Shown here in pieces: positions 57,256 to 64,000 of a DNA stretch of 64,000 nucleotides. The notes beneath the pieces were generated by a model, which saw only the letters and a program-made list of their open reading frames with translations, made no database searches and had not been told where the DNA came from. The first letter of the stretch is position 1; each line of letters opens with the position of its first letter. The position numbers and the translations under genes were made by a program. Origin of the DNA: Desulfuromonadales bacterium (lineage in GTDB: Bacteria > Desulfobacterota > Desulfuromonadia > Geobacterales > Pseudopelobacteraceae); NCBI GenBank assembly GCA_013349405.1, contig DUZS01000013.1:23026-87025 (forward strand), written 5' to 3'.

Positions 57256-58347
57256 ATGGATGAACACCTTCAGGCAACACCGATCTGCAGCAGGCATCGT
57301 AACCTTCATGCCCTGATGGCCCCGTTTGGCGGGTGGGACATGCCTATTCAATATGAGGGCATTATCGCAGAACATAGCTGGTGCCGCACCAGGGCTTCAC
57401 TCTTTGATATCTGCCATATGGGCGAGTTCATTTTTCAGGGTGATTTTGAGAGCGGCGGCCTGGAGGATGTCTTCACTTTTTCGGTAAAATCGATTCCGCT
57501 CGGTCGCTCACGCTACGGCTTCCTGCTCAACGAGCAGGGGGGCATTATCGACGACCTGATCGTGTTTCGCCTGGCTGGAGACAAGGTCATGATCGTGGTT
57601 AATGCCGCCACGGCACCCAAGGACTTTGCCGTTATCAAGGGGCGCCTGAAGGGAGGCCTGTTCACCGACATTACCGCTGCCACCGGCAAGCTCGATCTTC
57701 AGGGGCCGCTGTCGCGCGACGTTATGGTTGCATTCTTCGGGGAGGAGGTCGCCACAATCCCCTATTTCAAATTTGTCACGATGAATATCCTCGGAGTCGA
57801 GACGATAGTCAGCCGCACCGGCTATACCGGTGAGTTGGGGTATGAAATATTCATCCCGGCGGAAAAAGTCTGCGGGTTGTGGGATCTGCTGCTGACGGAC
57901 GAACGGGTCAAACCGGCCGGACTCGGCGCACGCGACGTGCTGCGTCTTGAAGTCGGCTATTCACTGTACGGCAGTGATATTGATGAGGAAACGACGCCTC
58001 TGGAGGCGGGTCTGGAGGCGTTTGTCAATTTCGACAAAACCTTTATCGGTAAGGAAGCACTGCTGAAATTGAAAGAGCAGGGTGTTACCCGTGAGAAAAT
58101 TGCCTTTGAGGTCAACGGTCGGCGTTCGCCGCGACACCATTATGCTATCTGCTCAGCAGGGAAGGTCGTCGGAAATGTGACCAGCGGTGTCTTTTCGCCG
58201 ATTCTTGGCAGGGGCATTGGTATCGGCTTTGTCTCGCTGGAAAATGTTGCAATCGGTACGCCGCTGACTATCAGCCACGAGAGGGTCAGCATGGAAGCGA
58301 CGGTCTGTGAGTTGCCGTTTTTCAAGGATGGTTCGGTGCGTGCGTAA
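57256..58347 (+). CDS. gcvT: Aminomethyltransferase (glycine cleavage T protein)
   Basis: This 363-residue GcvT releases ammonia and passes the methylene group from lipoyl-bound aminomethyl to tetrahydrofolate. Family features include 'PFGGWDMPIQYEGIIAEH', 'SLFDICHMGEF', 'SRTGYTGELGYEIFIP' and 'GLGARDVLRLEVGYSLYGSDI', whose Asp helps folate catalysis. GAGGAG precedes the ATG. It is first in a four-gene gcv operon, with an 84-base gap to gcvH that contains a GC-rich hairpin. Confidence 0.96.
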   Translation: MDEHLQATPICSRHRNLHALMAPFGGWDMPIQYEGIIAEHSWCRTRASLFDICHMGEFIFQGDFESGGLEDVFTFSVKSIPLGRSRYGFLLNEQGGIIDDLIVFRLAGDKVMIVVNAATAPKDFAVIKGRLKGGLFTDITAATGKLDLQGPLSRDVMVAFFGEEVATIPYFKFVTMNILGVETIVSRTGYTGELGYEIFIPAEKVCGLWDLLLTDERVKPAGLGARDVLRLEVGYSLYGSDIDEETTPLEAGLEAFVNFDKTFIGKEALLKLKEQGVTREKIAFEVNGRRSPRHHYAICSAGKVVGNVTSGVFSPILGRGIGIGFVSLENVAIGTPLTISHERVSMEATVCELPFFKDGSVRA

Positions 58348-58376
58348 TAAACTCAAGTTCGCAGTTGCTTAAAAGT

Positions 58377-58400
58377 CCCCTCCCCCCTGGCGGGGGAGGA
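58377..58400. repeat. C/G-rich palindrome between gcvT and gcvH
   Basis: 'cctccccc' and 'gggggagg' pair around a short loop. It resembles dispersed intergenic palindromes and may help set different mRNA levels for gcvT and gcvH. It lacks a U-run. Confidence 0.5.
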
Positions 58401-58431
58401 TTTGGTATGCCAATAAAGGAGGAATGAAAAA

Positions 58432-58803
58432 ATGAGCATGTATTTCACCAAAGAACACGAGTGGGTAAAAGTAGCGGGAAACGTAGGAACTATAGGCATC
58501 AGCGATCACGCTGCGCATGAACTGGGTGATATCACCTTCGTGGAACTGCCGAAGATCGGCGCGACCGTCACACAGTTCGGTGTGCTCGGCAGCATCGAAT
58601 CGGTCAAGGCGGCCAGCGATATTTTTTCACCGCTGTCCGGCAAGGTAACCAAGGTAAATGATGCGCTGGAGACCGCCCCTGAGGTCGTCAACGAAAGCGC
58701 TGAAGATGCAGCCTGGATGGCTCAGATTGAAATCGCCGATACAGCAGAGCTTAAAAATCTCATGACGCAGGATCAATATAACGATTACCTGAAAACTTTG
58801 TAG
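58432..58803 (+). CDS. gcvH: Glycine cleavage system H protein
   Basis: This 123-residue GcvH is the lipoyl carrier that shuttles aminomethyl between the P, T and L proteins. The lipoylated Lys is in '[11 protein letters not shown]' (about residue 59). The start is behind AGGAGG. It is 14 bases upstream of gcvPA. No gcvL/lpd gene is in the window, so the L protein must be encoded elsewhere. Confidence 0.97.
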   Translation: MSMYFTKEHEWVKVAGNVGTIGISDHAAHELGDITFVELPKIGATVTQFGVLGSIESVKAASDIFSPLSGKVTKVNDALETAPEVVNESAEDAAWMAQIEIADTAELKNLMTQDQYNDYLKTL

Positions 58804-58816
58804 GGAGAAATATACC

Positions 58817-60163
58817 ATGAACGACAGCCATTACTGTCCCCATACACCGGAGGAGATTGCAGAAATGCTCTCCGTTATCGGCGTGGCCAGTGTTGAAGAA
58901 CTTTTCGCACCAATCCCGGCTGCACTTAGGGCCAAGACGTTTAACATCCCTCCCGGCATGTCCGAATTTGAAACATTCAGCAGGATGCAGGAGATTGCCG
59001 GAGAAAACAGCCAGGGGATGACCCACTTCATCGGCGGCGGATTTTATGATCACATCATTCCCTCTGTTGTGGACCATCTCGCCAATCGCTCCGAGTTTTA
59101 CACCGCCTACACCCCCTATCAGCCGGAATGCTCCCAGGGAACACTGCAGGCGTTATTCGAATATCAGACCGCCATCTGTCGCCTGACCGGGCTGGATGTC
59201 TCTAACGCCTCGCTCTACGACGGCGGCACCGCATGCGCTGAAGCGGCGATGATGGCGCTGCGCGTGACCGGCCGGAACAAAATAATTCTGGATGGCTGTG
59301 TCAGCCCATTCTCCCGGGAGGTGCTGAAAACCTATCTCTTTAATCTGGATGTAGATATCGTCGAGATTGCTCCTCTGGACGGCCTGCTCAACCGGAGTGC
59401 GCTTGCTGCTGTACTTGATGACAGTGTCGCTGCCGTGCTGGTGCAGAACCCCAACTTCTTTGGCAGTATCGAAGATTTCAGCGCTCTGTCGGAGCAGGTT
59501 CATGGCGTCGGTGCATTATTGATCGGCTCGGTCTATCCGATATCGCTCGGCATCCTGAAGTCACCCGGCGAGATCGGTATTGATATCGCTGTCGGTGACG
59601 GTCAGAGCCTCGGTAATCCTCTCTCTTTCGGCGGCCCCTCCTTCGGTTTCATCGCTGCCACAAAGAAATATATCCGCAACATGCCGGGTCGTATTGTCGG
59701 CGAAACCGTGGACCGGAACGGTAAACGCGGCTTTGTCCTGACGCTGCAGGCTCGCGAACAGCATATCAAACGCCACAAGGCAACTTCGAATATCTGTAGT
59801 AATCAGGGACTCTGCGCTCTGCGCGGCTTGATCTTCCTCTCCTCAATCGGTAAAGAAGGGCTTACCGACCTGGCCCGTCTGAACCGGGACAAGGCAGAAT
59901 ACGCCAAGTCTTTATGTGTCGGTATTCCTGGCGTGTCCCTGCTCCAATCTTCCGTTACCTTCAACGAATTTACTTTGGTCCTGCCGAAACATGCCGCTGA
60001 CGTCGTTGCCGGGCAGCTTGAAAAGGGTATTGCTGCCGGTGTACCGTTGGGGCAGTATTACGATGGGTTGGAGAATTGTCTGGTGGTGACGGTGACTGAG
60101 AAGCGGACGAAGAAGGAGATAGAGCTGTTTGTCAAAGAGCTGGAGGTGGCGCTATGCAACTGA
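58817..60163 (+). CDS. gcvPA: Glycine dehydrogenase (decarboxylating) subunit 1
   Basis: This 448-residue protein is the N-terminal half of the split P protein, as in many anaerobes and Gram-positives. Features include '[46 protein letters not shown]' and '[21 protein letters not shown]'. It pairs with the PLP-binding subunit 2 to decarboxylate glycine. It overlaps gcvPB by 10 bases, which favours equal synthesis of the two halves. Confidence 0.97.
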   Translation: MNDSHYCPHTPEEIAEMLSVIGVASVEELFAPIPAALRAKTFNIPPGMSEFETFSRMQEIAGENSQGMTHFIGGGFYDHIIPSVVDHLANRSEFYTAYTPYQPECSQGTLQALFEYQTAICRLTGLDVSNASLYDGGTACAEAAMMALRVTGRNKIILDGCVSPFSREVLKTYLFNLDVDIVEIAPLDGLLNRSALAAVLDDSVAAVLVQNPNFFGSIEDFSALSEQVHGVGALLIGSVYPISLGILKSPGEIGIDIAVGDGQSLGNPLSFGGPSFGFIAATKKYIRNMPGRIVGETVDRNGKRGFVLTLQAREQHIKRHKATSNICSNQGLCALRGLIFLSSIGKEGLTDLARLNRDKAEYAKSLCVGIPGVSLLQSSVTFNEFTLVLPKHAADVVAGQLEKGIAAGVPLGQYYDGLENCLVVTVTEKRTKKEIELFVKELEVALCN

Positions 60164-61602
60164 TCTACGAACAATCCACCCCCGGTCGTCGCGGCGTCAA
60201 ACTGCCGGCATCTGATGTCCCGACTGCTTCTGCGCTCCCGGGTACTCTGCTGCGAGCGGAAAAAGCCGGTCTGGCGGAAGTTTCCGAGCTCGACCTGGTG
60301 CGGCATTTTACCAACCTGTCCCGCCGCAACTTTTCGGTGGACACCAACTTCTACCCGCTCGGTTCCTGCACCATGAAGTATAACGCCAAGGTGCTGGAGA
60401 ACTCGGCCGCCCTGTTTGCCCCGTTCCATCCGATGACGGCACTTCTGCCGGGCGGTGTCGAGTTCTGCCAGGGAACGCTCGGGATGCTCTATGACCTGGG
60501 GCAACTGCTGGCCGATATCACCGGCATGGACGAGGTCACCACCCAGCCGCTGGCCGGCGCTCATGGCGAAATGACCGGTATCATGCTGATTGCCGCCTAC
60601 CACGCGGCAAAGGGGAACAAAGCCAAAAAGAAGTATGTGGTTGTCCCTGATTCATCACACGGGACCAATCCCGCCTCGGCGGCGATAGCGGGGTACGAGA
60701 TTATCACCGTGCCGACTGCGCCGTATGGCGATATGGATCTGGATCTGTTCAAAAAAGCGATGAGTGATGAAGTGGCGGCGGTCATGATGACCTGTCCCAA
60801 CACTCTCGGACTGTTCAACCCGCATATCAAGGAGATCAGCGATATTGCTCACCGTTTTGATGCGCTGATGTACTACGACGGCGCCAACCTGAATGCCATT
60901 ATGGGCAAGGTGAAGCCGGGCGATGTCGGTTTCGACGTCATTCACGTCAATCTGCACAAAACCTTCGGCACCCCTCATGGCGGGGGCGGTCCCGGATCCG
61001 GGCCGGTAGGCGTTAAAAAGGCACTGATCCCTTTTCTGCCGCAACCGCGCATTGTCATGGATGGTGGCGGCAAGCTGCTCCTGGAAACAGCCAACCCGGG
61101 AACAATCGGTCGCACGGCCAACTTTTTCGGCAACTTCGGGGTGATGGCCAAGGCGTACGCCTACATCATCATGCTCGGCCGTGAAGGGTTGATAGAGGTG
61201 TCGGAACAGGCAGTGCTGAATGCCAATTACATCAAGGAGAAACTCAAAGGGTATTACGACCTCCCCTACGATATGACCTGCATGCATGAGGTCGTCTTTT
61301 CCGCATCAAAACAGCTGGAACATGGCGTTCATGCCATCGATATTGCCAAATTTCTGATCGACAGGGGCTATCATCCACCGACGGTTTATTTTCCGATGAT
61401 CGTCAAGGAAGCAATCATGATTGAGCCGACCGAAACGGAGAGTAAAGCGACTATGGACGCCTTTATAGAAGTGATGATTGAAGCGGCCAGAACCGCTGAA
61501 AGCAATCCGCAGGCGCTTCATGATGCGCCGCTGACGATGCCGATTTCACGGCTCGATGAGACCAAGGCCGCACGGGAGCAGAACGTCTGCTGCGCGTGGT
61601 AG
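60154..61602 (+). CDS. gcvPB: Glycine dehydrogenase (decarboxylating) subunit 2
   Basis: This 482-residue C-terminal half of the P protein holds pyridoxal phosphate. The PLP Lys is in '[25 protein letters not shown]'. '[16 protein letters not shown]' and '[18 protein letters not shown]' are typical. It starts within the end of gcvPA and finishes the gcv operon, followed by a terminator hairpin. Confidence 0.97.
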   Translation: MQLIYEQSTPGRRGVKLPASDVPTASALPGTLLRAEKAGLAEVSELDLVRHFTNLSRRNFSVDTNFYPLGSCTMKYNAKVLENSAALFAPFHPMTALLPGGVEFCQGTLGMLYDLGQLLADITGMDEVTTQPLAGAHGEMTGIMLIAAYHAAKGNKAKKKYVVVPDSSHGTNPASAAIAGYEIITVPTAPYGDMDLDLFKKAMSDEVAAVMMTCPNTLGLFNPHIKEISDIAHRFDALMYYDGANLNAIMGKVKPGDVGFDVIHVNLHKTFGTPHGGGGPGSGPVGVKKALIPFLPQPRIVMDGGGKLLLETANPGTIGRTANFFGNFGVMAKAYAYIIMLGREGLIEVSEQAVLNANYIKEKLKGYYDLPYDMTCMHEVVFSASKQLEHGVHAIDIAKFLIDRGYHPPTVYFPMIVKEAIMIEPTETESKATMDAFIEVMIEAARTAESNPQALHDAPLTMPISRLDETKAAREQNVCCAW

Positions 61603-61654
61603 TTCCGATTTAGAATTGGTATAAAGGGAGGTGTGATCCGTTTTTGGTACATTG

Positions 61655-61692
61655 AAAGCACTCTGATGAATCGTCGTCAGGGTGCTTTTTTT
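61655..61692. terminator. Terminator after gcvPB, shared with the converging gene
   Basis: 'aaagcac' and 'gtgcttt' close a stem with a few mismatches inside, followed by a run of T on the plus strand. It overlaps the stop codon of the minus-strand methyltransferase gene and so may act in both directions. Confidence 0.75.
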
Positions 61693-62372
61693 GATTGGTT
61701 CAGGCGACCCAGGAAGACGGCATGACGGAGACCTCCCCGGCCGGGGCGGTTGGTTGTTACGGTAAAACCGGCGCCCTGCAGGCGTTTGTCGAAATTTTCA
61801 TCATAGTTTTCTCCCCAGACGGCAACAACGCCGCATGGTTTGAGTGCTGCCCGTGTGTTTTCGAGGGCGCGACTGCCGTAGAGAGGGTCATCTTTCTGAT
61901 CCGTTTTTGCATGGGGGCCACGGTACAGATCAAGAACAATGGCGTCGAAGCGTGATTTGCCGCCAGCCTCGGCGGTCATGCGGATGCGACGGGCCACGTC
62001 ACCGATCTCCACGGTGACGCGCGGGTCGCCCACGGCGTTCTCCGTAAGTGCCGCCAGTGGTCCCCGGCACCATTCGAGAATAGTCGGGTTCAGCTCAGCC
62101 ACGATAACGCGAGCCGAAAGAGGCAGGCTGTCAAGCACCGCCCTGAGCGTAAATCCCATGCCCAGACCGCCCACCAGCACCTGCGGATTACTGCTCTCCT
62201 TCAAATGGCCGCAGCCGAGCTGTCCAAGCACCACTTCTGACCTGTTTGACAGGCTGTTCATCAGTATCTGCGAGCCGATGGTAATTAAGAAGTCCCGCTC
62301 GCCGCGCTGGCGCAGTTCGAGGATTCCTTCGTCGGTTGAGATAGTGTCAATGGTTTTCCAGGGTTGAGCCAT
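61677..62372 (-). CDS. Spermidine-synthase-like methyltransferase-fold protein
   Basis: This 231-residue protein has a Rossmann fold with 'VLVGGLGMGFTLRAVLDSL' (SAM or decarboxylated-SAM loop), 'VIVAELNPTILEWCRG' and 'FDAIVLDLYRGPHA', in the order found in spermidine synthases. The usual polyamine-binding N-terminal sheet is short, so substrate and reaction are open. It lies 33 bases after the Gre-like gene and ends a three-gene minus-strand group. Confidence 0.8.
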   Translation of the reverse strand: MAQPWKTIDTISTDEGILELRQRGERDFLITIGSQILMNSLSNRSEVVLGQLGCGHLKESSNPQVLVGGLGMGFTLRAVLDSLPLSARVIVAELNPTILEWCRGPLAALTENAVGDPRVTVEIGDVARRIRMTAEAGGKSRFDAIVLDLYRGPHAKTDQKDDPLYGSRALENTRAALKPCGVVAVWGENYDENFDKRLQGAGFTVTTNRPGRGGLRHAVFLGRLNQSKKAP

Positions 62373-62405
62373 TATGTATTGCCTTTCACGTCTTCTCCGG
62401 TCGTG

Positions 62406-62888
62406 TCAGCAGACAGTGATTATTTCAAAATTCTTTCCGTCAATGCCGATCATGACCATATCCCCGACCGTTTTCCCGATCAGATTTTTCCCCAATGGTG
62501 AAGCGGGGGTAATAACCACGATCTCTGTCCCGGTCAAATGGTCGATAATTTTCATGCCACCCTCCAACGGGCCGATAAAGACAGTTCTGTTTGCCGCATC
62601 GTCACCGGCAAGAGAGACCAGCGCGGTGAGGCGAATGGAGCTGTCATCGTCAAACTGCCGGAGCGTCAACTGTTTATAGGTTTCCAGCGCCCGCTTGATC
62701 TCCTGAGCCCGGTTAGCCTGCCCCTGGGCAACGTATGAAGCCTCAAGCGCAAGTGTTTCATACTTGTTGTCAGGGATATTTTCTGAATCGGTAGACGCTT
62801 CATGGGCCGTAATGGCCGCTTTGAACTGGACAGCCAGATCACTGGTGAGCTGCTCCGTTATGAGTTGAATGATGGCGGTCTTATCCAT
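62406..62888 (-). CDS. GreA/GreB-family transcription factor-like protein
   Basis: The 160 residues have a helical N-terminal part, which in Gre factors is a coiled coil reaching into RNA polymerase ('ALEASYVAQGQANRAQEIKRALETYKQL'). A C-terminal FKBP-like domain follows with 'VVITPASPLGKNLIGKTVGDMVMI', the GreA/GreB signature. The paired acidic tip residues are not clear, so it may be a Gre-like regulator and not a cleavage factor. It overlaps the pseudouridine synthase gene by 8 bases. Confidence 0.82.
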   Translation of the reverse strand: MDKTAIIQLITEQLTSDLAVQFKAAITAHEASTDSENIPDNKYETLALEASYVAQGQANRAQEIKRALETYKQLTLRQFDDDSSIRLTALVSLAGDDAANRTVFIGPLEGGMKIIDHLTGTEIVVITPASPLGKNLIGKTVGDMVMIGIDGKNFEIITVC

Positions 62889-63600
62889 GAGTCATGTCTG
62901 CTGCCGGCACTTCGATGGTGCCGATCAGGCGGGTAAAAAACTCCGGAACGCCGGTTTCAAAGAACATCCGTCTGCCGTTGACCGGGTGCGTGAAGGAGAT
63001 CGACCGGGCATGAAGCGCCAGAGTGGCAAATGCGTCGTTCCCCTTACCGTACTTTTTATCCCCTACGACCGGATGGCCCTGCTCCGACAGATGCACCCGT
63101 ATCTGGTGTTTGCGACCGGTCAGCAGCTTAATCTCGAGCAGGCTGAAACCCTTGACCTCTTTCAGGACGGTGTACTCGGTACGGGACAATTTCCCGGCGG
63201 TTTGATCCGGCGTCGAATAGACCGTAAACGCGCTGTTTTCAGCCAGGTAGCTGCTGATAGTGCCCGTTTTTTGTGTCAGTGAGCCATGCACAACCGTAAG
63301 GTAGCGTTTGTCGGTCTCCTGCCACTGCCCCTGCAGGAATGTCTTGGCCGCTTCACTCCTGGCAAAGATCAGAATGCCGGAGGTCTCGCGGTCAAGGCGG
63401 TGGACGATGTAGACCCGGTTGCGGGAGCGTGGGTCACCTTTGCGGACATACTCGTTAAGAATCGTATGAGCTGTACGTATTTTGTCGCGCTCTGTTCCGA
63501 TTGTCAGCAGGCCGCCCGGTTTTTCCACGACGATAATGTCCCTGTCCTCGTGAAGGATCGTAACTCCTTTCGGTTGATATTTTGTTGGGTGATGTTTCAT
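62881..63600 (-). CDS. RluA-family pseudouridine synthase
   Basis: The 239 residues include the catalytic segment 'VYIVHRLDRETSGILIFARS' (Asp nucleophile). 'LLEIKLLTGRKHQIRVHLSEQGHPVVGDKKYG' is typical of RluA-type enzymes that modify rRNA or tRNA uridines. There is no S4 domain. The start ATG is at 63600, and the upstream region to the rRNA leader is free of genes. A tRNA or 23S target cannot be told from this sequence. Confidence 0.92.
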   Translation of the reverse strand: MKHHPTKYQPKGVTILHEDRDIIVVEKPGGLLTIGTERDKIRTAHTILNEYVRKGDPRSRNRVYIVHRLDRETSGILIFARSEAAKTFLQGQWQETDKRYLTVVHGSLTQKTGTISSYLAENSAFTVYSTPDQTAGKLSRTEYTVLKEVKGFSLLEIKLLTGRKHQIRVHLSEQGHPVVGDKKYGKGNDAFATLALHARSISFTHPVNGRRMFFETGVPEFFTRLIGTIEVPAADMTHG

Positions 63601-63851
63601 TTCTGACAGGGTCCTTCTCGCGAAAATAAAAAACCACAGGGGTGGCTCCAGTGATTCTGATATGTTGCTCGTATATCATGCCGCCATCTATTACGGCAAT
63701 GGTTTCTTCAATGGGGTCATTTTTCCATTTGACATGCTGAGATTATGTATGATAGAAGTTTCGTCCCTTTTGAACGGCTGTTTGGTCTTTGGTTTGTTTT
63801 TTCCAAAAGTCGGCTGTTTCAAAAAAAGATTGTCGATAAGAAAAAAAGTTA
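63601..63851. other. Intergenic region upstream of the rRNA-like promoter
   Basis: There is no convincing gene. TTGACA at 63729 with a weak -10 candidate 17 bases on could be an extra upstream promoter. The stretch is AT-rich, which suits an UP-element or Fis-type activation region of a strong rRNA promoter. Confidence 0.4.
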
Positions 63852-63880
63852 TTGACAGTCGGTATTGATTTGAGTATGTT
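63852..63880 (+). promoter_or_regulatory. Strong sigma-70 promoter, probably of an rRNA operon
   Basis: TTGACA and TATGTT are exactly 17 bases apart, preceded by an A/T-rich block. It fires toward the right edge, into the leader-like sequence that follows. Confidence 0.7.
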
Positions 63881-63922
63881 GCTCGTCTGGTTGCAGCGCC
63901 GAGAGTTTTCGGGTGCACCTCT

Positions 63923-63935
63923 GGTCTTTGAAAAC
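63923..63935 (+). promoter_or_regulatory. boxA-like antitermination site in rRNA-like leader
   Basis: 'ggtctttgaaaac' followed by 'cgaatagcag' closely resembles the leader found shortly before 16S genes in many bacteria. The 16S gene itself would begin beyond base 64000. Confidence 0.6.
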
Positions 63936-64000
63936 CGAATAGCAGTTGATGTAAGTGAATTGTGAGTATCAAAGCAATTAACATTGCCAGAAGTAAATTT

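Noticed and set aside
63691-63984. 97-codon minus-strand ORF at the right edge
   Set aside because: It overlaps the strong promoter and rRNA-like leader and has no features of a protein family.

Overview
The window reads as chromosomal DNA of a Desulfuromonadota bacterium, most likely a member of the Geobacter group. This is inferred from gene content, not from a database match: split gcvPA/gcvPB, hisZ next to purA, DUF116 after fmt, many polyferredoxins, HDOD and CHASE2 signalling proteins, Geobacter-style dockerin-like C-termini, and a tandem GEMM-Ib riboswitch. No CRISPR array, tRNA or intact insertion sequence was seen.

Layout. 1-6.6 kb: end of a membrane glycosyltransferase, a methyltransferase, proA, a lipoprotein, hisZ and purA, closed by a perfect 24-bp hairpin. 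6.6-12.1 kb (minus): a TPR protein and a 1169-residue GH13 enzyme. 12.3-15.5 kb (plus): HDOD protein, def-fmt-DUF116. 15.5-30.6 kb (minus): a six-gene array, probably one operon. It runs from a 2985-residue multi-propeller surface protein with a dockerin-like end, through a lipoprotein, a TPR/beta-barrel protein and a FecR protein, to a CHASE2 adenylate cyclase and a metallo-beta-lactamase-fold protein. 30.8-33.3 kb (plus, divergent): an unusual fusion of a cyclic-nucleotide-binding domain, a degenerate sigma-54-type AAA+ domain and a membrane iron-sulfur module. 33.3-39 kb (minus): glnE, mtnA and a DUF4143 ATPase. 39.4-40.3 kb: a PEP-CTERM protein behind a clear sigma-54 promoter.

41.2-45.5 kb is an accessory patch. 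A frameshifted remnant of a second RNase J gene lies at one end, and the intact rnj begins just beyond the other. Between them are two secreted proteins and two divergent toxin-antitoxin modules. 45.6-51.5 kb (minus): a HEAT-like protein, gpsA, a release-factor-like protein, plsC, two small membrane proteins and rnj. 51.6-53.05 kb (minus): a secreted FN3/Ig protein with a dockerin-like end, preceded by two tandem GEMM-I riboswitches. Each aptamer has its own terminator and an A at the position equivalent to Vc2 G20, which predicts 3',3'-cGAMP sensing. 53.1-57 kb (minus): DUF362 protein, polyferredoxin and glpK. 57.2-61.6 kb (plus): the glycine cleavage genes gcvT-gcvH-gcvPA-gcvPB. 61.7-63.6 kb (minus): pseudouridine synthase, Gre-factor-like protein and a spermidine-synthase-like methyltransferase. 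The last 150 bases look like the promoter and leader of an rRNA operon that starts beyond the window.

Connecting themes. Nucleotide second messengers meet cell-surface and redox biology. The surface operon encodes an adenylate cyclase and lies divergent to a protein with an intact cyclic-nucleotide pocket. A separate dockerin-like surface protein is under predicted cGAMP control. These links are inferred from gene order, domains and RNA motifs.
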